From Oscillospiraceae bacterium (GTDB lineage: Bacteria; Bacillota; Clostridia; Oscillospirales; Ruminococcaceae): 5,949 bases of DNA. A program made the translations under genes and the position numbers. Location of the stretch: contig DMMB01000069.1 of the NCBI GenBank assembly GCA_003453215.1, forward strand, positions 668 through 6,616, in the 5' to 3' direction. How positions within the stretch are numbered: position 1 is the first letter of the stretch; every line of letters starts with the position of its first letter. A model generated the notes under the pieces. That model ran no database searches. It had not been told where the DNA came from and saw nothing but the letters and a program-made list of their open reading frames with translations. Positions 1 through 5,524 of this stretch are shown here, piece after piece.

Positions 1-294
1 ATTTATGATATAAAGCCCTACCTGCCCCATGCGGATTGCCACCCGGAAGCAACCGGGGGGTATTCGGCCGAAGGGCTGGCCCACGCCCTTACCGTCATCA
101 TTCCGCCGGAATGGGAAGAAAAAATCCCGCCGGCGCACCGGGCAGCTCTGCGGGCGGTGCTGGCGCAGGATCCCCGACCGGCTTACCAGCAGGATAGCGA
201 GCGGATATACGGCTTTCCTTTTGCGGGGCTGGAGGTGCATTTTACAGTGACAGATGAGGTGCTGACGGTCTGCGAAATTGCCGAAAAAGCATGA
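1..294 (+). CDS. trmO: TrmO (YaeB/TsaA family) tRNA (adenine(37)-N6)-methyltransferase, C-terminal part
   Basis: The reading frame is open from the first base and ends at TGA 292-294, leaving the last 97 residues; the 5' part lies outside the window. The family uses S-adenosylmethionine to methylate N6 of t6A37 in certain tRNAs (m6t6A), a cytoplasmic tRNA modification that tunes decoding. The fragment starts with YDIKPYLPHAD, matching the conserved LDIKPY-P-D segment at the end of the N-terminal catalytic barrel. It then has the hallmark DPRPAY motif (fragment residues 57-62) of the small C-terminal domain, followed by the YGF-FAGLEVHFTV strand region and a normal-looking C-terminus. Full-length members are about 230 residues, so roughly 130 are missing. 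The frame is intact with no sign of decay. The identification relies on recognised motifs and is fairly secure. The next gene is 107 bases downstream and is unrelated in function as far as can be seen. Confidence 0.87.
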   Translation: MYDIKPYLPHADCHPEATGGYSAEGLAHALTVIIPPEWEEKIPPAHRAALRAVLAQDPRPAYQQDSERIYGFPFAGLEVHFTVTDEVLTVCEIAEKA

Positions 295-305
295 ACGATT
301 TGTAA

Positions 306-342
306 AAAGGGCGGCGGGAGCATTGCTTTTCCCCTGCCCTTT
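306..342. terminator. Hairpin downstream of trmO, possible weak terminator
   Basis: AAAGGGC (306-312) can pair with GCCCTTT (336-342). The stem continues inward through GG/CT and GGG (316-318) with CCC (331-333), leaving C315 bulged. On the plus strand only three T follow the stem, so it is a poor intrinsic terminator for trmO. On the minus strand the stem is followed by TTTTT, but no minus-strand gene reads toward it. Its place just after a stop codon favours transcript ending or 3'-end protection. The arm at 326-340 is identical to part of the strong terminator at 3671-3697. Confidence 0.4.
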
Positions 343-352
343 CGGTTAAGAT
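323..352 (+). promoter_or_regulatory. Weak candidate promoter for the patatin-like gene
   Basis: TTGCTT (323-328) and TAAGAT (347-352) are spaced by 18 bases and match the sigma-A consensus at 3/6 and 4/6 positions. The -35 element would lie inside the hairpin after trmO. The site is placed correctly for a start about 40 bases before the patatin ATG, but the match is weak and readthrough from trmO is an alternative. Confidence 0.25.
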
Positions 353-401
353 AGAAAATGGAGTAGAAGCTGACCATGGCAGAGGAAAGGAGAAAATAAT
401 T

Positions 402-1562
402 ATGCTGGGTTTAGCACTGGAGGGCGGCGGCGCCAAAGGAGCCTATGAAATAGGCGCCTACCGCGCGCTGACCGAAATGGGATACCGCTTTGATGTCATC
501 TGCGGCGTTTCCATCGGCGCCATCAATGCGGCGCTGCTGGCACAGGGCGACTGTGAAAAAGCGGCGGAATTCTGGGAGACAACCTCCAATGACGACTTGT
601 TTTCCGAAGAAGACAAGGGCTTTTTGGAGATTATCAATCGGCAGGTAAACCTGAATACCCTTTCGGCACTCAAAGAAAACATTAAAGCGGCGGTGGAAAA
701 CGGCGGAATTGATACTTCCAAGATCCGCGCCTATATGGAGCGCACCATTGACCCCAAGCGGCTGCTGGAAAGCTCCATTGATTACGGCATGATTGCAGTC
801 GCCATCCCGGAACTGCAGCCGCTGATTGCCTATAAAAAAGATATGACCCTGGAAAATGCGCTGGACTATGTGCTGGCCTCCGCTTCCTTCCCGGGGTTCC
901 AGCCCACCGCGATTGGCGATAAAAAATACCTGGATGGCGGCCTGTATGATGCCTGCCCTTACAATGAACTGCTGGATTACGGCTGTGACGAGGTCATTGC
1001 CATCCGGCTGAACGGGTTTGGTATCATTCACCCGGTGCGGGATAAGCAGAAGATCCGGCAGATCTTCCCCAGTGAACAGTTGGGCCCGGTCATGCGCTTT
1101 GATCCTGTTACCAGCCGTCGGAATATCCAGATGGGCTACTACGATACCATGCGCTTTATGAAAGGTCTGCCCGGCCGCCTGTACTATTTTACCCAAAAAG
1201 CCGATGGCTTTGCGGCCTTTGCCGCCCTGCCGGAGGAAGTTATAAAAGCGGCGGGAATCCCGCTGAAGCTGCCGGAAGGCATGGAACCGCGCCGGGCGCT
1301 TTTTGAGCACATTCTGCCGGATATTGCTGCAGAACTGCGGCTGCCCCGGGAGGCCGGCTATGATGACCTGCTGCTGGCTCTGTTGGAACACCGGGCCGAA
1401 CAGCTCGGGATTGGCCGGTTCCGATGGTACACCCCGGCCGAACTGCAGGCAGTTGTTACCGGTTCCACCGCCCTGCCGGAAGAACCCCGCCGTCCTCTGC
1501 TGCGTACCCGGCCGCTGGAAGCCGCCGAAATTTTGGCCGCTGCGCTGCCGGTACTGGGTTAA
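402..1562 (+). CDS. Patatin-like phospholipase family protein
   Basis: This 386-residue protein belongs to the patatin-like serine hydrolases, which cleave acyl esters of (phospho)lipids with a Ser-Asp dyad. All family blocks are visible. The glycine-rich oxyanion loop GGGAKGAYEIG spans residues 8-18. The nucleophile elbow G-V-S-I-G puts the catalytic serine at Ser37. A SASFPGF block lies at 160-166, and the DGG motif gives the catalytic Asp178. The catalytic domain is compact (about residues 1-205). The remaining 180 residues include an aromatic/basic stretch (about 230-265) and an alpha-helical-looking, Leu/Ala/Pro-rich tail that I cannot assign to a domain. There is no signal peptide or membrane segment, so a cytoplasmic or membrane-peripheral location is likely. 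The ATG at 402 is preceded by AAAGGAG (386-392) with nine bases between, and the conserved Gly loop begins only seven residues in, so this start is firm. The substrate is unknown; bacterial relatives are often annotated only as esterases of the RssA type. Confidence 0.9.
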   Translation: MLGLALEGGGAKGAYEIGAYRALTEMGYRFDVICGVSIGAINAALLAQGDCEKAAEFWETTSNDDLFSEEDKGFLEIINRQVNLNTLSALKENIKAAVENGGIDTSKIRAYMERTIDPKRLLESSIDYGMIAVAIPELQPLIAYKKDMTLENALDYVLASASFPGFQPTAIGDKKYLDGGLYDACPYNELLDYGCDEVIAIRLNGFGIIHPVRDKQKIRQIFPSEQLGPVMRFDPVTSRRNIQMGYYDTMRFMKGLPGRLYYFTQKADGFAAFAALPEEVIKAAGIPLKLPEGMEPRRALFEHILPDIAAELRLPREAGYDDLLLALLEHRAEQLGIGRFRWYTPAELQAVVTGSTALPEEPRRPLLRTRPLEAAEILAAALPVLG

Positions 1563-1617
1563 TGGGCAGATTTGTTGCGGATTTGCTTCCTTTCTGGTCT
1601 CTTTTTGTGCGATAGGG

Positions 1618-1637
1618 AGATTTCATGCAGGAAATCT
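1618..1637. promoter_or_regulatory. Inverted repeat AGATTTC-N6-GAAATCT beside the MATE promoter, operator candidate
   Basis: A perfect 7-bp inverted repeat with a 6-base centre (AGATTTC 1618-1624, GAAATCT 1631-1637) touches the first base of the putative -35 element of the pump gene. A 20-bp dyad in this position is typical of an operator for a dimeric regulator such as MarR, TetR or GntR types, but the regulator is not identifiable. No T tract follows, so it is not a standard terminator for the patatin gene, although RNA hairpin formation is also possible. Confidence 0.4.
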
Positions 1638-1664
1638 TGCATTGTGCAGCAAAAGGACTATAAT
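1637..1664 (+). promoter_or_regulatory. Predicted sigma-A promoter for the MATE-lipoprotein unit
   Basis: A perfect -10 hexamer TATAAT lies at 1659-1664. TTGCAT at 1637-1642 serves as a partial -35 (TTG conserved) with a 16-base spacer. Transcription would start near 1671, giving an untranslated leader of about 130 nt before the TTG start at 1801. No better promoter is visible between the patatin stop and the pump gene. Confidence 0.6.
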
Positions 1665-1689
1665 ACCTATGCTATCCCCATGATACGAT

Positions 1690-1760
1690 GCATTCCGGTG
1701 GTTCTTTCCATGAATTTCCGGAATGCTCCTCTGCAACGGTACATGGTTTGGGGCCTGTAC
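1690..1760 (+). ncRNA. Structured leader region of the MATE pump mRNA, possible cis-regulatory RNA
   Basis: Hairpin 1 has a perfect 9-bp stem, GCATTCCGG (1690-1698) with CCGGAATGC (1718-1726), and a 19-base loop. Hairpin 2 pairs GTACA (1739-1743) with TGTAC (1756-1760) and can extend by GG/CC around a bulged T. The loop-1 bases CCATG (1708-1712) are complementary to CATGG (1742-1746), so a pseudoknot is possible in place of part of hairpin 2. A 9-base direct repeat CCTCTGCAA (1728-1736 and 1771-1779) brackets hairpin 2. CTCCT (1726-1730) is complementary to the AGGAG of the downstream ribosome-binding site. I do not recognise a known riboswitch class. Confidence 0.35.
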
Positions 1761-1783
1761 ATAAAATTCCCCTCTGCAAGGAA

Positions 1784-1789
1784 AAGGAG
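1784..1789 (+). promoter_or_regulatory. Ribosome-binding site that selects the TTG start of the MATE gene
   Basis: AAGGAG sits 11 bases before TTG 1801. An in-frame TAA at 1762-1764 blocks a much longer protein. The next ATG in frame (residue 12) has no comparable upstream site and would remove the family-typical KYEIDM segment. TTG is therefore preferred. Confidence 0.7.
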
Positions 1790-1800
1790 CTGTTATTCCC

Positions 1801-3177
1801 TTGGCTACTGCACGCCATAAGTATGAAATAGATATGTGCACCGGCTCGCTGCCGGAAAAAATTCTGCTGTTTTCTTTGCCGCTGATGGCCAGCAGCATTC
1901 TGCAGTTGGTCTTTAATGCCGCCGATATTATCGTGGTAGGGCGGTATGTGGGCAGCCATGCGCTGGCAGCGGTTGGTTCCAATGGCTCGATCATCAACCT
2001 GATCGTCAACCTGTTTATCGGGCTTTCCATCGGCGGCAGCGCCGTCATTGCCCAGCACTACGGCGCCAATCAATACGAAGATGTTTCCGAAGCAACTCAT
2101 ACCTGTATATTGGTGGGGTTAATCAGCGGCTTTGTGGTTCTGGTCATTGGCGTGGTGTGCACACCGGCTATTCTGCGGCTGATGTCCACCCCTGAAGATG
2201 TACTGCCGCTGGCGGTGCTGTACCTGCGCATCTACTTTTTGGGGATGCCGGGCAGTATGCTGTATAACTTTGGCGCGGCGGTGCTGCGCGGCGTAGGCGA
2301 TACCCGCCGACCGCTGGTTTTCCTCTTCATTGCCGGCATTGTAAATGTAGCGCTGAACCTGCTTCTGGTTATTCAGTTTAATATGAGCGTCGCGGGCGTT
2401 GCCATTGCTACCGTTGTTTCGCAGTATATTTCCGCCGGGCTGGTGCTGTGGTGCATGCTGAAAACCGATGGCTGCTACCACATTGTACTGAAGAACCTGA
2501 AGCTGCACCGGGATAAACTTGCCCGTATCCTGAAGATTGGCGTACCGGCCGGTCTGCAGGGCGCCATTTTCTCCATTTCCAATGTGCTGATCCAGTCTTC
2601 CATCAATTCCTTCGGCAGCATTGCCATGGCCGGTAATGCCGCTGCCGTTAATATTGAAGGCTTTGTTTTCACCGCGTGCAGCTCGGTTTCGCAGGCCGCC
2701 CTTACCTTTACCAGCCAAAACCTGGGGGCCGGGCTGTACAAGCGTCTTCGCGGCATTACCGTATGGTGTGTTCTGCTGGGGGTTCTGCTTTCGGAGCTGC
2801 TTGGTATTCTGGCTTACGTATTTGGTGAACCGCTGCTTTCCTTCTACAACAAGGATTCCGCTGTTATTTCCATGGGCATGATCCGGATGATGATTGTGGG
2901 AACCACCTACGGGCTGGATGCCATTATGGATGTTCTGGCCAACATTGTGCGCGGCATGGGCAGCTCCATTATGCCCATGATTGTTACCCTGATTGGTGCG
3001 TGCGGCTTCCGCGTGCTGTGGATTTACACCGTATTTGCCGCTTACCACGATCTGCGGGTGCTGTATGTTTCCTACCCCATTAGCTGGATTTTGACTTCTG
3101 TAACCCATCTTGTTTGTTATTTCATTGTAAAGCGCCGACGGCTGCGCGGCGTAACCGAGGGAGTACCATCTGTATGA
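1801..3177 (+). CDS. MATE family efflux transporter
   Basis: The 458-residue integral membrane protein has the length and layout of the multidrug and toxic compound extrusion family, with 12 predicted membrane helices in two similar halves. These pumps export cationic or amphipathic compounds using a Na+ or H+ gradient across the cytoplasmic membrane. Visible signatures are the N-terminal KYEIDM-x-GSLPEKILLFSLPL segment, the helix-1 motif N39-AAD-IIVVGR (39-48), and the interhelix loop LRGVGDTRRPL (162-172). The second half repeats the loop as VRGMGSSIMP (383-392) and has FRVLWI (403-408). The start is TTG at 1801, read as Met, chosen from the AAGGAG site and the conserved N-terminus. The last codons overlap the lipoprotein start by ATGA, so the two are probably translationally coupled. 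The gene has its own promoter about 140 bases upstream and a long leader. Related roles (NorM, DinF, or lipid/metabolite export) cannot be separated from sequence alone; the family assignment is secure, the substrate is not known. Confidence 0.94.
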   Translation: MATARHKYEIDMCTGSLPEKILLFSLPLMASSILQLVFNAADIIVVGRYVGSHALAAVGSNGSIINLIVNLFIGLSIGGSAVIAQHYGANQYEDVSEATHTCILVGLISGFVVLVIGVVCTPAILRLMSTPEDVLPLAVLYLRIYFLGMPGSMLYNFGAAVLRGVGDTRRPLVFLFIAGIVNVALNLLLVIQFNMSVAGVAIATVVSQYISAGLVLWCMLKTDGCYHIVLKNLKLHRDKLARILKIGVPAGLQGAIFSISNVLIQSSINSFGSIAMAGNAAAVNIEGFVFTACSSVSQAALTFTSQNLGAGLYKRLRGITVWCVLLGVLLSELLGILAYVFGEPLLSFYNKDSAVISMGMIRMMIVGTTYGLDAIMDVLANIVRGMGSSIMPMIVTLIGACGFRVLWIYTVFAAYHDLRVLYVSYPISWILTSVTHLVCYFIVKRRRLRGVTEGVPSV

Positions 3178-3656
3178 ACCACATAAAACGGACCGCCCTG
3201 ACTATGGCCCTGTTCCTGCTGCTGGCCGCCCTGCTGACGGCCTGCGGCAACCCAATCAATGAGATTGTGAATGGGGGAGAAAATCCCCCCACCGTTGAAC
3301 CCCCTGCCCCCACCCCGGAGCCTTCGGAACCGAAGGAAACCGAGGAGGAATGCCGCGCGCGCCTTATCAAAAAAATGGAGGATATCTTTGCGGCGGCGGA
3401 ACCGATGGAAAACTACACCTTTACCCTGAACGACCTGGTAATGGTGGAGGGGCGGGAGTACTATTACGGGGTATGGCAGCGTATTATCACCGATTATGAT
3501 ACCCAATCCCGTTACCTTTCCACCGTGGCGGAGTTCTTTATCACCCCGGATGGCGAGGAATGCTACATTGGCAACCACTTCCCTGCCAATGAAGGGAATG
3601 GCGAAACGGTGGTCTTTTCCTCCGGCAATATTTTTGATGAGATCAATAACGGATAA
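3174..3656 (+). CDS. Small lipoprotein of unknown function, coupled to the MATE pump
   Basis: This 160-residue protein is not one I recognise. It has a clear type II signal peptide: basic NHIKR, a hydrophobic run (about residues 8-21), and the lipobox L21-T-A-C24 followed by Gly and Asn. The mature protein should be lipidated at Cys24 and tethered to the outer face of the membrane. A Pro/Glu/Thr-rich linker (about 37-58) then leads to a 100-residue globular part (about 59-160). That part starts with an acidic/basic helix and continues with strand-like segments rich in aromatics (EYYYGVW at 95-101). An upstream in-frame ATG at 3114 lies inside the pump gene and would bury the signal peptide. 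The ATG at 3174 has GAGGGAG (3157-3163) ten bases before it and overlaps the pump's TGA, so it is preferred. Co-translation suggests a partner of the pump or an unrelated surface protein sharing its promoter. A terminator follows directly. Confidence 0.82.
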   Translation: MNHIKRTALTMALFLLLAALLTACGNPINEIVNGGENPPTVEPPAPTPEPSEPKETEEECRARLIKKMEDIFAAAEPMENYTFTLNDLVMVEGREYYYGVWQRIITDYDTQSRYLSTVAEFFITPDGEECYIGNHFPANEGNGETVVFSSGNIFDEINNG

Positions 3657-3670
3657 ATGGATAACACTTT

Positions 3671-3697
3671 TCCCCTGCCCTGCGGCAGGGGATTTTT
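3671..3697 (+). terminator. Intrinsic terminator of the MATE-lipoprotein unit
   Basis: TCCCCTGCC (3671-3679) pairs perfectly with GGCAGGGGA (3684-3692) around a CTGC loop, followed by TTTTT (3693-3697). It begins 14 bases after the lipoprotein stop. This is a strong, classical factor-independent terminator. Confidence 0.92.
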
Positions 3698-3754
3698 CTG
3701 CTTTGGGTTCTATTCCCTCTTTTCCTGCGGTAAACATGGATTACCAATGATTCC

Positions 3755-3765
3755 GGAGGTGATCC
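3755..3765 (+). promoter_or_regulatory. Full-length consensus ribosome-binding site of the Ntn hydrolase gene
   Basis: GGAGGTGATCC is complementary over 11 bases to the 3' end of 16S rRNA. Its GGAGG core ends seven bases before ATG 3767, which fixes the start. No convincing promoter is visible between the upstream terminator and this site. Confidence 0.8.
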
Positions 3766-3766
3766 C

Positions 3767-4876
3767 ATGAAAAAGGCCATCCGCGCCGCAATAGGGACAG
3801 CGGCCGCGCTGCTGCTATTGGCGCTTTTTATTTTGGTCGGTCTTTATTTTACCCGTATCCAAAGCGTCGCTTCCATCCGGCAGATGACCCACTACAGCGA
3901 TGGCTATAATCTCTACCGCATGGATATTCGCTACCGTTACTGCCTGGAGGACGTCATCGCCTACGGCATTACCGATGACCAAAGTATGGTGGATGCCATC
4001 CTACAGGAGGCGCTGCCGCTGCTGCCGGTTTCGATAAAGGCGCCGGACTTTGGCTGTACTGCCTTTACGATGGTCGATCGGGAAGGGCGCGTTTTTATGG
4101 GGCGCAACTACGATTTCCGCCGCGATACCTCCGCCATGATGGTGTACTGTTCCCCACCGGATGGCTACCGCTCGCTGGCCTTTGCCGCGCTGGATAATGT
4201 GGCCGCCAATGCGCCCCTGCAAAGTCTGAAATCCCGGTTCGCCACCCTCACCGCCCCGTTCATCTGCCTGGATGGCATGAATGAAAAAGGGGTTTCCATC
4301 GCTGTACTGACGCTGGACAGCGAACCGACCCGCCAGCAAACCGGCAAGCCTGTGATAGTGCCGACCCTGGCCATCCGGCTGGTGCTGGATCACGCGGCGA
4401 CAACCGCCGAAGCGATTGATCTGCTGCGCGGCTACGATATGTTTGCCTCCGGCGGTCGGGATTATCACTTTTTCATTACCGATGCCACGGGGGACAGCCG
4501 GGTGGTGGAATATGACTGTAACGACCCCGCTCGGCCGCTCATCGATACCCCTTCCCCGGCGGCCACCAATTTTTATATTCTCTATCAGGACCTGGTAAAG
4601 CCCTACCAGTACAACGACATTTACGGGCATGGGCGGGAGCGCTACGATACGGTACTGGATATTCTGCAGCAGCAAAAGGACGCTCTTTCGCCCCTTACGG
4701 TGTGGGAGGCCCTGCAGGCCGCCGCCCAGGAGCCCAACCCGGAGGACATCACCAGCAATACCCAGTGGTCCATCTGCTTTAACAATACCAACCTGACTGC
4801 CGAGGTTGCCCTGCGCCGTCACTGGGATCAGATATTTCGCTTCTGCCTGATGGGGAATACGATCGCACCGGAATAG
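3767..4876 (+). CDS. Membrane-anchored linear amide C-N hydrolase (Ntn hydrolase; choloylglycine hydrolase / penicillin acylase / C45 group)
   Basis: The 369-residue protein carries the signature of cysteine N-terminal-nucleophile hydrolases that cleave non-peptide amide bonds, such as bile salts, penicillin V or N-acyl compounds. Cys97 in F-G-C-T-A-F aligns by motif with the catalytic N-terminal Cys, followed by GRNYDF (112-117) containing the family Arg113 and Asp116. Further family blocks are LDGMNEKGVSIAVL (168-181), DYHFFITDATGDSRVVEY (232-249), TN at 267-268 matching the catalytic Asn region, and NTQWSICFN near the C-terminus. Unlike classical bile salt hydrolases, where Cys is residue 2, about 96 residues precede it. 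These include a membrane helix (about 8-28) with basic KKAIR before it, so the enzyme is probably anchored with its catalytic domain outside. The Gly96-Cys97 junction resembles the autocleavage site of the C45 acyltransferases. The start has a consensus ribosome-binding site. The substrate cannot be predicted, and plain acylase or acyltransferase activity are both possible. Confidence 0.85.
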   Translation: MKKAIRAAIGTAAALLLLALFILVGLYFTRIQSVASIRQMTHYSDGYNLYRMDIRYRYCLEDVIAYGITDDQSMVDAILQEALPLLPVSIKAPDFGCTAFTMVDREGRVFMGRNYDFRRDTSAMMVYCSPPDGYRSLAFAALDNVAANAPLQSLKSRFATLTAPFICLDGMNEKGVSIAVLTLDSEPTRQQTGKPVIVPTLAIRLVLDHAATTAEAIDLLRGYDMFASGGRDYHFFITDATGDSRVVEYDCNDPARPLIDTPSPAATNFYILYQDLVKPYQYNDIYGHGRERYDTVLDILQQQKDALSPLTVWEALQAAAQEPNPEDITSNTQWSICFNNTNLTAEVALRRHWDQIFRFCLMGNTIAPE

Positions 4877-4888
4877 TTTATCTCCATA

Positions 4889-4914
4889 AAAAATCCCCCT
4901 TGCGGGGGATTTTT
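4889..4914. terminator. Bidirectional intrinsic terminator between convergent genes
   Basis: AAAAATCCCCC (4889-4899) pairs perfectly with GGGGGATTTTT (4904-4914) around TTGC. A-rich and T-rich sides give a U tract on both strands. It lies 12 bases after the hydrolase stop and 9 bases past the tspO stop, so it can end transcripts from both sides. Confidence 0.92.
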
Positions 4915-4923
4915 CCTTTGGCA

Positions 4924-5391
4924 TCAGCGGTTCAGCAGCCAGATAGAAATATTAAGATAGGCGGCAAAGCACAGCCAAATGAGATATGGAATTTGCAGAT
5001 AGGCTGCCTTCGGGCTTATCTTCTCAAACCGCAGCATCATAATCATCACCAGCGCGATGAGAAGCAGCAGCCACAGCGCCGCCAAACCAAACATTTCCCA
5101 GCGAAAGAAAATAAACGGCCACAGCAGGTTTACGGCCAGCTGCAGGATATAAAGGTTCCGGGCCGGCCGGGCGCGGGCCGGATCGGCATTCCATACCATT
5201 GCCATGCCAATGGCCATCAGCAGGTACAGCACGCCCCACACCACCGGGAATAACCAGGCGGGTGGCGAAAGCGGCGGCTTTATATAGTTTTCGTAGTTGC
5301 CGCCGCTGCCGGAAAGCAGCCCGGCCAGCACCCCACCCGCAATCGTCGGCAATATGGTCCACAAATAGGTTTTCCAAGGCTTTTGATGCAT
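4924..5391 (-). CDS. tspO: TspO/MBR family membrane protein
   Basis: This is a 155-residue, five-helix membrane protein of the tryptophan-rich sensory protein / mitochondrial benzodiazepine receptor family. Bacterial members bind porphyrins and related tetrapyrroles and are linked to stress and tetrapyrrole homeostasis. The hallmark first-loop/second-helix motif is clear: KPPLSPPAWLFPVVWGVLY (38-56). Family residues also appear in helix 3 (Q84, N88, W91) and in the C-terminal PYLIWLCFAAYLN (135-147), and the protein is rich in Trp. The ATG at 5391-5389 is chosen because AAGGGGG lies eight bases upstream. A GTG at 5424-5422 would add 11 residues, but it has no such site and lies upstream of the likely -10 box, so the transcript would not contain it. 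The length matches the family norm (about 155-165). It converges on the Ntn hydrolase gene and diverges from the XRE regulator gene, which may control it. Its ligand is not known. Confidence 0.93.
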   Translation of the reverse strand: MHQKPWKTYLWTILPTIAGGVLAGLLSGSGGNYENYIKPPLSPPAWLFPVVWGVLYLLMAIGMAMVWNADPARARPARNLYILQLAVNLLWPFIFFRWEMFGLAALWLLLLIALVMIMMLRFEKISPKAAYLQIPYLIWLCFAAYLNISIWLLNR

Positions 5392-5413
5392 AAAAACAGC
5401 CCCCTTTTTCTCT

Positions 5414-5419
5414 ATTATA
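5414..5419 (-). promoter_or_regulatory. Predicted -10 element for tspO
   Basis: The minus strand reads TATAAT here, placing transcription start about 16 bases before the ATG at 5391. No good -35 hexamer lies 16-18 bases upstream, so activator help or a weak promoter is possible. The site supports the ATG rather than the upstream GTG start. Confidence 0.5.
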
Positions 5420-5440
5420 CGCACTGTCGCCGCGCACTAT

Positions 5441-5458
5441 ACCCATGTTAACATTGGT
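5441..5458. promoter_or_regulatory. 18-bp near-perfect palindrome, operator candidate in the tspO/XRE divergent region
   Basis: ACCCATGTTAACATTGGT is symmetric except for one mismatched pair (C5444/T5455); its central ATGTTAACAT is perfect. It lies three bases upstream of the XRE-gene -35 box and about 20 bases upstream of the tspO -10 box. A dimeric XRE protein often binds such a site in its own control region, so autoregulation and control of tspO is a reasonable inference. Confidence 0.45.
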
Positions 5459-5461
5459 TGC

Positions 5462-5491
5462 TTGATTCCTGCCGGTAGGTTGTGCCATAAT
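5462..5491 (+). promoter_or_regulatory. Predicted extended -10 promoter of the XRE regulator gene
   Basis: TTGATT (5462-5467) and CATAAT (5486-5491) are separated by 18 bases. A TG-C extension (5483-5485) directly precedes the -10. The start would fall near 5498, giving a short leader of about 27 bases with AAAGGAGGG at 5511-5519. Confidence 0.6.
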
Positions 5492-5524
5492 AGGCGGGTA
5501 GAAGCTGACGAAAGGAGGGATCCC

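Noticed and set aside
411..1391. Long minus-strand open frame (326 codons) opposite the patatin-like gene.
   Set aside because: Its product is low-complexity (Gln/Gly/His-rich) with no recognisable domain, and the plus strand carries all patatin motifs. It is a by-product of codon usage in the real gene.
1572..1820. 82-codon plus-strand frame across the gap between the patatin-like and MATE genes.
   Set aside because: It spans the promoter, inverted repeat and leader stems, has no ribosome-binding site and gives a composition unlike a real protein.
1688..1831. 47-codon upstream reading frame starting inside the MATE leader and overlapping the TTG start.
   Set aside because: No ribosome-binding site precedes its ATG, and the predicted peptide has no recognisable feature. 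It might act as a leader peptide, but nothing beyond its overlap supports translation.
2119..3108. Long minus-strand open frame (329 codons) opposite the MATE gene.
   Set aside because: The product is extremely rich in Asn, Gln, His and Gly, as expected for the antisense of a hydrophobic membrane protein. No ribosome-binding site or domain is evident.
3114..3173. Earlier in-frame ATG for the lipoprotein.
   Set aside because: It would add 20 residues in front of the type II signal peptide and lies within the pump gene. The ATG at 3174 has a good ribosome-binding site and a proper signal peptide.
3698..3754. Possible promoter for the Ntn hydrolase gene (TTGGGT at 3703 with TAAACA at 3731).
   Set aside because: The spacing is 22 bases and both hexamers match poorly, so it was not listed. 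The promoter of this gene remains unidentified.
4001..4924. Minus-strand open frame (307 codons) opposite the Ntn hydrolase gene.
   Set aside because: The opposite strand encodes clear catalytic motifs. This frame also runs through the bidirectional terminator and shows no family features.
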